Shown piece by piece: positions 40,101 through 52,876 of a DNA stretch of 64,000 nt (its first letter is position 1; each line of letters begins with the position of its first letter). The stretch covers positions 16,029,426-16,093,425 of the forward strand of contig NC_030859.1 of the NCBI RefSeq assembly GCF_000208745.1, written 5' to 3'. A model generated the notes under the pieces. That model did not search any database, was not told where the DNA came from, and saw only the letters and a program-made list of their open reading frames with translations. The stretch is from Theobroma cacao. Lineage: Eukaryota; Streptophyta; Magnoliopsida; Malvales; Malvaceae. The translations under genes and the position numbers were made by a program.

Positions 40101-43100
40101 TGCGTCAGTTCTTCTTGAATTACTGTGGGAGGACAAGTATATGACAGCATCCAACAACAGGTAAATTTTTAAAAGTGTGTGATCCAGGCCATACATATAA
40201 GGGCAATGTGAATCTTCTTAGACATGACACCTGAGCAATCTGTGTGCATTTTATCTTTTTCCCTTATAGGCCTTCAACACTCAGAAATGCAACCAAGCAT
40301 AAAATCTTCCCTTATTTTGGCTAGTTCCATTTAGATGCCAAAACCCCTGTGCTCGCGAAACACTAACCTAAACGAGAATCAGGTACTCATCAAATTTCCA
40401 CCTAAAGAGTAAATTACTATTCACAAATCAAGGCAGCACTAAAAATCCAACAACCAAAGTTTTGTTACCAGTATTAATCCTATATCCAAACTCTTTGGAA
40501 GACTTAATCTCACAAATTTCTCGACCTTCTCATATACAAGTAAAAATAGATATTAGCCCCTAAGCCACTGTTCACTAAACATCCTAGTCACATCTCCCGC
40601 ATTCATTCTCATAACTTGTCCTTCTGCTTAACCATCCTTTCCATTATAATCACCAGAAATCACTTTTTTTTATGTCTCGCCAAACATAATTTCTGTTCTA
40701 ACAGTAATGCATCATACCATCACTTTTTTTTCTCTCTCAAGATTTGTAGCATTAACCAAGTATACAAATTAATAACCTTTAAAACTGTCTTTCTCATGCA
40801 AATATTTCTTTTTTCCTAATTTTCTGATTGAAAAGTTTGTTTCTGAAGTGTCACTTCCATCCAACAATTTACAGTCATGACTATCAGAAACTACCAACTC
40901 TAAATACAAAAACTAAATGCAAAAGCCAAAAGCGCATGAAGTCAAGGCATCACTGAGAACATCAGTAATTTATTATTTTGGCAACAAGACATGATTATTT
41001 ACACACAGATCAAACAAATGAATGAAGGATGCAATATAGAATAAACCGTCTCAGACACAAAATGGTATATTCAGATAGGAGTAACCTCTTGTCGGGACAA
41101 ATGGTCAAGATCCTTGGAAGTACAGGGCCAGAGATCCTTGAAACTGTAGCGTGCTACAACATCTTGTAGAGAACTCTCCAACACAGAAGCAGCCTCTTCA
41201 CTTTTGCCAGAAAGAGCTTCCTTCCGTCTTTGCTCAACCTATATGAAGACAAATATAGTAGCTCTTATAACGGGCAAAGAAACACAATTACCAAAGATAA
41301 AGATTTCAGGGTTAATGTTTAAATCACAAATTCAAGATAATGTTCAATAAAGCTGATCTACCAAGTCTTTGCCAAACAATGTCAGTAGCATTTAGAATAA
41401 AATGCTCTGACTCTATGTTTTCCTGTGAATTTAAGAGCCACCATAGTTCCAGTTTCAAAATCAAACTGGAAATCTACAGCAGCTTCAAAATAATATCCAG
41501 AACACTTCCATTTATAACAGAAACAAGGGTTCTAAGAAATCTAGAGCAGCTTCAAAATTAAGCTCGAAAACAAAAAGTACCAAGTATGATCCACTAGAAA
41601 ATTGCTACCTTCAACATGCTAGCTAGATCACCATAAGTTTGCTCAAACTGGGTGAATTGTTTCCAGACCTGCAAAGTAGGGCAGTGTCATGTGCATTTAC
41701 TACATTGTTAACAAACAATTAGCAAAGTTGCTTTTAAAGAGAAGATTTTCAGTAACACTATCTATATACAAACTTAATTCAACTTGTCCAAGAAAAAAGA
41801 GAGTTTCCTTGTACTTGGATGCTCCTAATCATTCAAAACTAAAAAAAAAAAAAAGAGAAGAAGGCAAAGATTTAATCACTTTCCAGCATAATTCCACCAT
41901 AATTTCTATGTAGGAGGAAAAATTTTAACTCTTCATCAGTTTTACATTCAATATTAAGTTAAATATAGTACCTCAATAGATTCTTCTTGTGGTAGTGAGC
42001 TTAATGCTCGCTCAAATAATGCCCGGATGTTTCTGTCATCATTCAAACAAGACAAAAAATCTGCATATCTGCACATATCAGAATATAACACTGTCTTTAT
42101 CCACATTGTACAGCATTAATTGCAATGAAAACAACGAATCATATCGCAAATTTAATTCATTATCCAAAAATATTAAGGCATTTAGCACACTTTGGAACAA
42201 CAGTTGACACATCAAAGAACACTTTGGACATAAGTTAACAACACCTCAAACCAACTTAGGCACACCAATCAGCATCACTACAAAATGCATTAATGTACAT
42301 AGGAACGCAGAAAAATTGGTGATGCAGCAGATGACTTTCTTTAACAGAAGACAGATATATTTTAATTTTAAAAATTATACCACAAGCTAGAGAACAGAAT
42401 TTATGATTGAACTCTTGTTCCTCTCAACAATCTTCTCTTGTAAAACTAAAAACTTCATTTCACTATCTCTAGGACTAAAAAACTTAAAATTGAGAATTTC
42501 TAGAAGACAGGGTCATGTATTTTAGTCTTTCTATTTAGACGATTCGCATGGTATTGTCATATCTTCATAAGATTCAAGGACCAACTATTGTCTAAACCTT
42601 TTCAAAAAAGTTTGATGACTGAACATGTCAAGTTCTCTCCAACCAACCCCAATTAAAAGAAACTAAACAGTGTTAGACTAACCATGAATTTGAAATGATC
42701 TAGATTGAAAGTAAAAATTCTTCTTTGGTTAGCCATTGAAACAACAAAAGTAATTATGATCAAGGGAAAGGAGTTAATACTTGACTCAGCTTAAAATTTA
42801 CTGCCATGAAATCTTGAACTTCTGATTTCATCTGAAACCTAATGTATAGTATGCTTATTACTAAGTAACAATGGGAATTTTCAAGAAGAAAACATCAAAG
42901 AGAAACAAATACCTACAATAATATCCAAGCACTATTACATGAGTATAGTTAACAGAACAATAAACTTACTCTAGGATGTATGCAGGCTCATGCATAAAAT
43001 GTTTCAATCCTGCTTCAAAAACATTGTGAGCAACCTGCATGAAGAATGGCAACAGTAAAAGTTAATCAGCGAGTATTTTCATAAATAAAATTAGTAACAT

Positions 43101-46100
43101 GGCATTTTTTGGTTGGCAAATAGCCAATTCTATGTTGAATTATTGTTAATAACATTAAACCTCCACAATGGTTGTGGAGGGAGAGGAGACATAAGGTACA
43201 AGAAAATGAATGGTTCTAATAATCATCATCTTAACTGGCAGTGTTCCTTTATGCCATTCACTTCCAACACATATAAGCTGCCACATTAAAAGTGAAGCTA
43301 GTTATATTTTACAGAAAATGAAAGGAATAGCACCTTTGGGTCCTTGTCAAGACAAAAAGCCATCAAAGCATAAGCAACATAAACATGATACGTGCAAGTA
43401 GGGGTTTTACGAGCATCTAAGAAATACTTGCGAGCTGCTTCAACACCTTCAGTCCTTCTTATAAAGCGGATAAACTGCAGCCAGGAAACATATGGAATCA
43501 ATCATTAGACTTAAAAATAATTAGAATTCCAGGTAACATAATTTTCACAAGTCGCTTTTACAGGCCATTACAGACAAACACTTCAGACATACAATTTGGG
43601 AAAAATGTAAACTTAGTTTAGAGAGAATAACCCAAGTACATGATCTTTAGGAAGTTTGCTATTGGGGAAGGCTCGGTCCTCTAGTTTTAACCATGTAATA
43701 CACCATATGCATGTTTAATCACAAGGAGGCAATTAAGCACTATTTGTTTTAACGCTTGCACTGAATGTCGAATATTATTCCAAGCATTACTGTATTGATA
43801 AAAGCATTATATTTAACAACCTACAACTTCCTTACTTGTATATGTGCTAGTGCTGTAGTGTCAGCACCATTCCCCAAAAGGCTTTCATATAATTTCTTTG
43901 CAGACTGCATCAACAGGTAAGCAAAATCAGAAGGCAAAGAGTCAAAAATTCAAAACTTTAAGTGGAAATATTAACAGTTTTCATACTTGGATTGCTCCAC
44001 GGGATTCCTCTAGCTCTGCATATGCATAATTTAGCATTTCTGAATCTGAAGATCAAGTAACCAGAAAGCAGATGGAAAGTTAGAAAGGTGACAGAAGAAA
44101 AGGGGCACGAGGCTTACTCCAGGCAAAGCAACATACAAAGATAAAAATGGCAAGATGGGAATAAGTCAACAGAAATATTCTAAACAAGTTTCTCCAGTTA
44201 AAGAAAGAAGAAGAACCAATTACCAGGAAGAGCCTTCAAGGCTCGCTGAAACACCTTGGTCGCAGCATCCATGGAGCCACTTTTTGCGTGCCATGTAGCA
44301 TAATCATACCATATATCAGGATAATGGTATAAATACATTAGACACTGGGGACATGAAGAATGCAGCAAACAACAGTACATTAATAAATGCAAAGGATGAA
44401 GAAATGCAAAACATTTAGCAAGAAAAGAATTTAGACAAAAGAGGACTAATAAATCCATGCATCTATAGATATTGGAACATACTAACCAAAGTCAATGGCT
44501 CCCTGGGGGATATAAGTACTAACAAAATTAAGAAAGGGAAACTAAAAAAACCTTTTTATTACAATGTAGATTAAAAGTTAGAAACATTTGAAAATATTTC
44601 CACACCTCTAACTATTGCTTCATGTAATTGGCACCCCTTACTCATTGCAGTCGCAGAATTGCTTTTCAAGAGAATATTTTCAGTAACACTATCTCAAGGG
44701 AGCAAACCATGAAATGACAACAAATGTCTTGTCAAAAACACTACTTTGTCAACTTTCAGCATAGAATACATCAGGAAGACTTCGTAAAAAAAATGGAAAA
44801 GCTTATAATTATACCCCCAATTACCACTCTGCTGGTTTGGTTGATGGCCCACTCTTTTAACTTACCATTTTAAGGCAGTCAAAGCAAGTGCCTAGACACT
44901 AAGGCACAATGCTATTCAACAAGATCACCTAGCACCGCTTAAGGTGAGGCAAATTTTTAATTCTACATAAATCAATTATACTTAATGTGGTTTAATATTT
45001 TAGTCATTTGCCTTTTTTTTTTTTTTGAATCTGACATGATTTTGCTCTTTACTAGTTGCTTTTGCTTTATAGTAACGTCCATGAAAGTAAAAAGCAATTA
45101 GCAAAAATTAAGTACCAAAACTAGAGCAAACGGATACTAGAGGTCTGAGTTGAGCTCCATTAAATTCCCAAATAAGGCTGAAACCGATTAATGCAGAAGA
45201 CACTATCCAGAAAAAGTTGGCGAGTTTAGACAAAAGAGCATGGAAATGAGGACCGCATAAGTCAAAGCAGAAAGAAAATATATCAATTATTTAATGAAGT
45301 ACTGAATATTCAGCTACCTGTTCATAAGTGAATATAATTCGCTTGTTGGAGGAGGCACTATCTATCCTTTGAGGATTTCCTCTGAAACACAGTTAAATCA
45401 AAGGTTAAGGATGTTTAATCTGATTCAGAATTTGTCCTTTCTAAATTTATTTAATTATTCAGGCACCAGAGAATAAGGGAAACTAAACCTTCAGGATAAG
45501 ATAATTTGAAACACAACAATGATACAGCTATAGGTGTTCTAGCTATAGTCAGCACAATATTTGCTTCGCTCTTATAGGTGTTCCAAATTCAAAACATGGA
45601 AATTGATGGCAGTCCATGTAACTGCTGACTTGTTTCCAGTTTACATGATATTTATGCTCAGTAGAACTAAATAAAGTCAATCCCCAAAAACAATGTATTA
45701 AAATAACAACCCATATCTCATATCATAAATCGTAAAGATAATTTTTTTTAAGGAAAAAATAATAAATATCTATAGTGGGAATGCTCAAGTCAATATATCT
45801 TTACCACAGCTGAAATTCAACCATAGAAAAGCATGAAAAGAAGGTGGAAGGAATGCTTTGCTTCTTACTTCTCAAAGGCTAAAAGCCTCTTCCATGTCAT
45901 CCATTGCATTTCTTCCTGTAAGATCACAATGACATGTTAGAAATGCAGAAACTAAGAATGTAATGCTTTCAATGAAAGAGAACTATTCAGACATTTTAAT
46001 ATAAGCAGCTTTGTAAGTTATATGGGCCTCTGCTCTATCATAAATCACACCACAAAGAAAGCAAGATGGACATTGCAACGCAGACTTTGATGTTTTGCTA

Positions 46101-49100
46101 TATGTTGTTATATTTGCTCATATTTGCATTATAATTTAGAACTTTTCAAAGCCTAGTTTAGCGCTTGCTTTGTCTAACTGTGTGAACAACGGCTTCAGTT
46201 GCTAGGTGCCTCGTTTTATGCAGGAAACTGCCTCCCAAAGTCTTAAAAACAGGTGCAAAGGCCAGCTATAATGCCCGAGCCTTAATTTTGCAGATGGACA
46301 CTGATGAGAAATTTTCTGGAGCTTGCATACTTTCTACTATTTTAATTTGAGTAACAATCTTATGTTTGTTTATGATAGAAAGTAAAAGATCTCATTCTAC
46401 CAAGATTTAGTTCAATTTAGAAGTTTGCTGAGTGTTAGCTGGAGCATAGAGCACTAGCGTTAAGGCCTTATTTTTTTATATTCGATGTTGTCTGGACTAA
46501 ATTTATTCCAAGAGGTTTCATATACTTAATCGTTCATCCCTTACATAGAGTCCATTATCAGACTAGGAGTCTACAAATCAGAGACCTTATAGCAAGTTAT
46601 GCTAAAGATTGCATGAAGCAATCAACCCCAGGTGTTATCTATTAAGCCTAGAATTTATCTTTTTTTTCATCTCTTCTTCAATTTCAGTCAGTACTGTAAA
46701 AACATAAATTCAGATCAACAATCAGCTTTAGTTACTACTCAAGAACTCTAGAAATAATTAACTTTTTATTGACATTCGTTGCCTTTTAAGATCCATAGAA
46801 GAGAGACTGAGAGAGTATTGTGTTGGATTTAAAATTAGTACTCGATCCTAAACTCCTTAGTACGAGACTTCTAGCAAACTCTAACCTAAATCACACAGAC
46901 TAATAATCAAAATCCCACTTAAGCATCATACTTCCAACAAATCCCGGTTTACTTTATCTTAACCCAGTACAATACCACTTCTCAAGCCATCTCTATCCTT
47001 TTGCAACTCTTGATGTAGGCATCACAAACACTAGTTTTACAGCAGGTCTATAGTGCTAAGTATTGTCCCTATATATTCAACCCAAATATGTGTGTGTATA
47101 CTAAAGAATGAACTTCAATGAGCCAATAAAGCAAAAAAAACAAAAAACAAAAACAATTTGCAGGAAATTACCTTGCAAGAGTCGGTTGGTGGTACAGCAA
47201 GCATATTCCAATCAATTTCATCCACATATTTCTTCCGTTCCCTATACACAGCCCTTGCACTGTTATATTTTGGTTGATATTCAGAGAGAAGTCCTTTAGC
47301 CTGCTCAATAAGATCATTAGCTCAGCAATCGTATATATTTACACAGAATGCATGCAACTGCACCAAACTAGCAAATATGAAACTAAAATAAAAAAATTCA
47401 GATCATGCAAAATTTTACCAGTTGGCGGCTGACAGAATTTTCAAAATTTTCATAATCCTTCCATAGCTGTTCAACGTGATGAGTTGGAGTAACAATAGCT
47501 TTCTGGTAAGCTTTCCGCACTGCAGTCATCCGTTGTGACTCTTCCTGAGTGTTTGCAGCCTGCAAAACCATCTTGTGCTAAGGAGAATAGTAACATACAC
47601 ACACATACACATACATATACACACGTGTGGGTATAAAAGGTGAATAGCAATTTAATGATAATGGAAAATCTAGAAGAATTTAACCAACCGGCAGTGATTT
47701 CAAAAATGCAATGTACTCCATCCACACAGGTCCAGATCCTATGTCAGCACCTGATAACATAAGCATCAGAAATTTGGAAAATTAATTTTCTAAACAGGTA
47801 ATCCCATCTAGTCTATTGAACAGAAAGTCCTATTTCCAGTAATATATGTTTTTTCAAATGCATGTTAAACAGTTTAATTAACTAGATTAATCCATTCTAA
47901 TAGTTTACATGTTTATTAACGATATAAAGCAAATAATATACATGCCATCGTAGTTGCCTTCCCTTAAATTTCAAAGCAATCCAGGAATAATTATAGGATC
48001 CGACTTTAACCATTTCATCTATTGCTCTGATTAATACTGGATTTTTAGTTTAGCAGATTGATATAAGAAATTGAACAAGTACTTGATGATCAAACAGTAT
48101 CTAAACATGGTGGTAGATACTAAAACTTTGTAGAATCAGCCTCTGTAGATACTACTTGGATTTCAGAAAAAAGTTCAAACATCTAAACAAGGATCTCTAC
48201 AAGACACAAAATGATTTTTTCACTATAGGCCATCAGGAAATAAAGTACATGTCACATCCAGCGCCCTTCTATGGTCTACTAGAAGCAAGGTGAAGCTGGT
48301 TTTACACACCAGGGGTGGCTTGGGCATGATGATTCCGTTCACATGGAAACTGGTGCAGCTGGTTTAAATGAAATTGAGAGTTAAATCTTACTCCATTTAT
48401 CATGCAGCTGAGTTAGTTCTAAACTTAAAGTTACTTGAGTCAAGGGTGGCCAAGTTAATTCAAATTTTGTTGAAAGTTCGGCTGTTTGTTCTCATTTTAG
48501 TTTGCCATTATGTTTAACTCCCAAAAGATTGTTTTGGCTCACAAAATTATTGCCAAATAGGTTCAAAGTTTTCAACCCAAACTAGTATTTGAGTAATCAT
48601 AGTTTTCTAACAACATTTTTCCAATCCTATCACAATGCCAAACTAGACCCTTGCCTATGACATTTTTTAACCATGAAGTAATACCACTCTGGCCTTCGCA
48701 TATCCAATGTGTATCTGCATCAGATACTGATAGACATCTCGCACAGATTGTATAGGCATTAAACACGACCTGAAACATCTTGAATACCAACAGATTCAAC
48801 AAAAAAAAAATGATTTCATAAATTCATACATGGGATGGATGAGACAAACACAAGCGAATACAGCAAATGAAGAGACAAATAGTACTACCATTTACCACAA
48901 ACATTAATTACAATAGAAGAGAGATGGATTATCACTGTAAATGGAAGGGTCAATTGGCCGTTTGAGTTGACCTCAAGTGGCTCTGATCCATGCAGGAGAC
49001 TTAAAAGTGAAAAGGGAGATATATGGAAGAGATGGAATATGATGCAATGAGGTTGAGGTGTTGCTTACAATTAGTTACATTGTAAGAGGAACATTAAGTC

Positions 49101-52012
49101 TTTCAGAACAGTCAACAAGGGGCAAGAGGAACATTAAGTCTTTAAAACAGTCATTTCAAGTCACAGTCTCTATTAAAACAAACAAAACTTCCTTTGTTCT
49201 TCATATTTCATTAAATATAATTTATAGTAAGTCTATTCAAGTGATCATGATGTCCCAATCACAAAATAATGACCACAAAAACCTTACATGCATTGTAGCT
49301 CTGTTGCTAAGATTACTTAACAATCCTGTAATCCTCAACTTTTGTTTTCAAATATGATTGAGTGTGTGCACTACATGTCATTTCTAAACTAATAAGATAA
49401 GTAATAAGTACTCCAAAAGACCACAGAGCCTTAAGGTTCAAGAGAAAACAAACCAACATAGCCAAGCATAAAATCAAATGCCTTTCTAGTCTCTTCCTGA
49501 CCCTCTACACCTTTCTTGTCGTTGACCTTCCGGATGAATCGAATATAACAGCGCCTATAAAACAAATAGAAGCATGAGTCGTAAGTTATCAAGTCAAGTT
49601 GCCATTCTTTCTAAACAACTCCACTGCACCAAACACCAAAGAAGGCACATTAATGTTGAAACACAACATAAATAATTGAAATCTTTTTATTGGAATTAGA
49701 TATGGAACATCCTCTAACAAATCATACAACTATGCCCTCATTCATTCCACTCATTTTGCTAATTGTGATTCAAGATTTGCCATGTGGAGGTCAAAACAAT
49801 GAGAGAGAGAGAGAAGCCAGCAGCCTACAAAAGTAAGTGTTTGCTTATGATAGTGTCATGAAAAGAAACTAACCAGAAAAAAGTACATTAAAATCAGTGA
49901 ACAATCAAAGCAAAAATGCAGCAAGTATGACATTCGCTTGTTCACCAAAGAGCTTTGTTAAGCTTAACAAAGTAATACTGTTTCGGTTCAGTTATTTTTC
50001 ATTCCATGTTATGGCCCAAAATTCTTTTATTTCCCAGAAGTCAGAGTCTTCTAAGGTTAAAAAAAAAAAAAAGACACGCACACATTATGATATCCTTTAG
50101 CAGCAAAGATAATGGAGTTAAAAAATAAGATTCATAAATAGAAGGTGGTAAAGAAGCAGTTTAACTTTCAACAACTTTAAAGCATGTTATCAACCCTCTA
50201 AAATGATAATTTTCAGAACACCTCATTGAAAGACTGTTGCTCTCTATGGCTCTGTTTGTTTCACAAAAATGAGCTTCCAGAAATCCATTTCCATATTTTC
50301 TAATGTTTGGAAGCCAAAAAATTGTGTGATCAAAGGAAAATAAGGAGAAAGCCAACAGGAAAAAGGAGCTCAAAAGGGAAATTGTCTTCTACTTTTGAAA
50401 AATGGAAGACAATTTCCACAAACTCTACCCTGCCTCCAAGCGACACAACAAACCCTCACCCCTTCTAAGCCTTCAATTTCCCACTACAGAACTCCAGTAA
50501 ACCCATGAATGGCAACCAGCAGTAGTAACTCCGACAACCTTGCAACCTTTTTATTACGGCTTCAAAACCCAAGCTCTGTGGCACTGCTTGTCGATCTCTC
50601 TTTCCTTCTTCAAGGACCTTCTCCAGCACCCTCTTCCCCTTCGATGTTCCTTCAAATCACTATTCTATAACCATGTTAAGGAAGCCAGTAAATCCTACTT
50701 GATGCTTTGCTGATGGTGGAAGGAAGCATCCTATTTGTTACCATAAGAGGACTTACTATCTACATTTGGCTGTTAGCTTTTGTTTTTTCTTTTTTTGATG
50801 GAGGTGGAGGCGGCCTGTTTGCTTTATGCATAGAACATTGTTACAATAAATTGTGCTTTGAATGCAAGAATAAATATTAAATTGCTTATTGAAATTTCAG
50901 GGTTCCATTCTTCTGATAGCTTCTGTATATTTGGATGTCTGTTAGCCATAAACTAATCTTTTCTTTCTCAAAACTAATAGTTGAGTTAGCGCCATGAAAG
51001 AACTTCTATGTCTTTTTAAAATCTTTTTTATACTTATGTAAAGATTAAAAATTTTAAAAATTTGCAAATTTTCCGTTGACAGACAAAACAATAGAGAATA
51101 TTTTCTATAGTGCCATGCAAACAACAAAATATATGAGCCTTTCAGGACAACTCATTTTCCAGAAGCCCATTTCCGTGAAACAAACAGAGACAAACATTAG
51201 GGTACAAGGAACTACTTGCACAAGCAAAAGGTATACAGAATATTTTTTACCAGAACTACTTATCTTAGCTCAATTCAAACGTTTGGATTTAATTTTTTAC
51301 TACTTGCTTTTTAGTTCCGGCAGCAATGCAAAACCTGCATCTGAATTTAAAAAATAAAAAAGCAAATAATATTCCAGAATAATAAAAAATCAACAATATA
51401 TTTTTTTATGAATAACAAAAGGCATGATTTTACTTCTAAATGGAGCGATTACATCTGAATTTGTGTTACATTTTAGTTATTTCTAAAATTCCAATAGTAA
51501 CAAATAGCAAAAAAAAAAAAATACACAAAGCCTTACATTATTCTCTTTTTCTGAAGAAATAATCAAGAAAAATTGAGTAAGAAAGTATTTACCAAAGAGG
51601 AATTTGAAGACAATTCAATAAACAGCGACTAAATATTTGTTTGGTAGCATCATCGTTGCTCACCGCCATCTGAGCCTCCACATATTGCCTCCAATATTTT
51701 GCCTGAAAATATATATATTTTTATTTTGTTTAACATCATAATTATATAATAATATAAGTACATTAAACTTGACATTAAAATTAATAAAAAGAAGAAGAAG
51801 AAGAAGAAATTTACAGCGGTGGGAAAAATTGACAAGAGTTGCTCATAAATTGGGGCAGCCTGTGTAATTGGCAAATGCTAGAACAAAAAAACGAAAAAGT
51901 AAGCTAAACAGGAAAAAAAATTCAACAAAAAAATCCAAAAAAAATTGCGTACCAAGGCACTGTTGGCGAGAATTTCAGCCGACTCGACGTTGTATTTGTC
52001 AACGGCCGCCAT
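25189..52012 (-). CDS. CSTF77: cleavage stimulation factor subunit 77 (CstF-77 / CstF3)
   Basis: The HAT-repeat scaffold of the cleavage stimulation factor, bridging CstF64 and CstF50 during pre-mRNA 3'-end cleavage and polyadenylation in the nucleus. Twenty-two GT-AG exons: 51953-52012, 51815-51877, 51593-51702, 49454-49554, 47689-47750, 47419-47559, 47172-47300, 45869-45915, 45318-45381, 44224-44344, 43987-44045, 43836-43904, 43334-43474, 42970-43034, 41972-42068, 41609-41668, 41086-41238, 38957-39023, 38764-38865, 35030-35203, 25924-26142, 25189-25352. They join to 755 residues (Arabidopsis about 730). HAT repeats fill roughly residues 10-515 (LLSIFPTAAKYWRQY, YPDIWYDYATWHA, FEAGLKHFMHEPAYILEYADFL). 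The C-terminal 'monkeytail' follows, with VVYDPRQ, KATPPALVAFLTNLPALE and PNVDIVLSICLQSNLPT, ending RIRQIQKARGG...SGDLSGSTY. Intron 20 is 8.9 kb because a LINE inserted there. Head-to-head with the B3 gene at 52.9 kb. Confidence 0.95.
29486..29818 (+). repeat. tandem duplication of a ~166-bp unit inside the LINE
   Basis: Two adjacent copies (about 29486-29651 and 29652-29818). Each starts GTGATGGGAATTT and ends GGACATATGTA, with shared GAACAATGAATTGGGGGAAA. It lies between the ORF1 remnant and the ORF2 endonuclease, so it may be a feature of the element's inter-ORF region or a later duplication. Confidence 0.85.
33801..33851 (+). other. stem-loop in the LINE 3' UTR
   Basis: Perfect 14-bp arms GAGTTTTGAGATCA (33801-33814) and TGATCTCAAAACTC (33838-33851). 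After one A/A mismatch, an inner 5-bp pairing TATAC/GTATA (33816-33820 with 33832-33836) leaves an 11-nt loop. The structure sits about 55 nt upstream of the poly-A tail, where several LINE families keep a hairpin recognised by their own reverse transcriptase. Confidence 0.85.
37179..37195 (+). repeat. GA microsatellite in CstF77 intron 19
   Basis: Uninterrupted AG dinucleotide run of 17 bases. Intron 19 (35204-38763) otherwise holds nothing I can identify. Confidence 0.8.
50250..51187. mobile_element. terminal-inverted-repeat element in CstF77 intron 3
   Basis: The left end (50250-50292) and the reverse complement of the right end (51143-51187) both begin CTCTGTTTGTTTCAC and stay similar for about 45 bases (AAATGAGCTTCCAG against AAATGGGCTTCTGG). 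The ~940-bp interior has no transposase, so this is a non-autonomous DNA element or MITE. A target-site duplication was not evident, so superfamily is unassigned. It lies wholly inside intron 3 (49555-51592). Confidence 0.7.
50377..50417. other. 13-bp hairpin inside the intron-3 element
   Basis: Perfect arms GGAAATTGTCTTC (50377-50389) and GAAGACAATTTCC (50405-50417) around a 15-nt loop, about 130 bp from the left end of the inverted-repeat element. Confidence 0.85.
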
Positions 52013-52876
52013 GGGAATCAATCAGGGCATCGGCAGTATGGGTTTTAATGCTCGCTCAAATTTGGGGACTTCGGTAGTAAGTCGTAACCCGAAAATGAAA
52101 GAAAAAAAGGGAATCTGTGAACAGAGTAATTTAAAACTTGAAGAAAACGGGGAGGAAGGAACAGAGGACGGAAAACGGGGGATGGAGGGGGCGTTCTGTC
52201 CGGTATTCTGACACCGCATGCGCCGCCGAGGGGGGAAAGGAAGAGAAGGAGAGGAGGTACAGTGGAGAAAGAGAGAATAAATAATTAACTATATAACTTT
52301 AAAGAAAATAGTATTTATATAAATAAAAAGAATAAGTAATTAAATAAACCAAAAAATAAAAAATGGAAACCAAGGCAGTAAAATCTGGAAAGAAAGAAAG
52401 AAAGCCAGCTAAGCTTCCAAGACTCTCAGATAATTGGTTTACCCATTTTACATTCGCCTATTGATCGACGGCTGTCATTAATTCTTATCTATCTCACAGT
52501 TTGTATTTTATGGGAAAAGTCTCAGTTAATTGGAAGTGAAACAGAAGTAAGCACTGAGTAAGTGTACTTAACGAAGAGTAGAGCATTGGTGTACTTGTAC
52601 TTCATGTCTCAGCCCCCTTAACTTCAAAAAATCTGTACCGTCAAACAGTCAGGATTATGATGCTTGGTTACGAAGCTATTGATTCTAGTTAGAATTAGGA
52701 ATCAAAACCTTCTTTTGATTCTAGTTAGAATTAGGAATCAAAACCTTCTTTTGATTCCAGTTAGAATAAGGAATTAAGACTTGTATATATTAACAGCAAC
52801 TATTTCTTTCGTTGGTTTTTTTATCAACAAATCTACCATTGATCTTGGGTTCTTGGAGACGTTCAGAAAATCAAAG
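52013..52876. promoter_or_regulatory. bidirectional promoter region of CstF77 and B3 gene
   Basis: 864 bp between the CstF77 start codon (minus) and the first in-frame ATG of the B3 gene (plus). It must hold the promoters and 5' UTRs of both. A purine-rich stretch around 52140-52280 lies on the CstF77 side and probably belongs to its 5' UTR. The same region is copied at 14147-14844. Confidence 0.6.
52679..52772 (+). repeat. 36-bp tandem repeat, 2.6 copies, upstream of B3 gene
   Basis: Units begin TTGATTCTAGTTAGAAT at 52679 and 52715, and TTGATTCCAGTTAGAAT at 52751. The daughter segment at 14.8 kb has only one equivalent unit, so copy number changed after, or during, the duplication. Confidence 0.9.

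Noticed and set aside
47585..47630. CA/TA-rich tract as a regulatory element
   Set aside because: A plain imperfect microsatellite in CstF77 intron 5.
49058..49357. 99-codon plus ORF
   Set aside because: Lies in CstF77 intron 4 in antisense, low complexity, no family signature.
52781..52876. TTG start for the parental B3 protein
   Set aside because: Plant nuclear genes rarely start at TTG; the first ATG in frame is 52877. The daughter copy has a real ATG at 14845.
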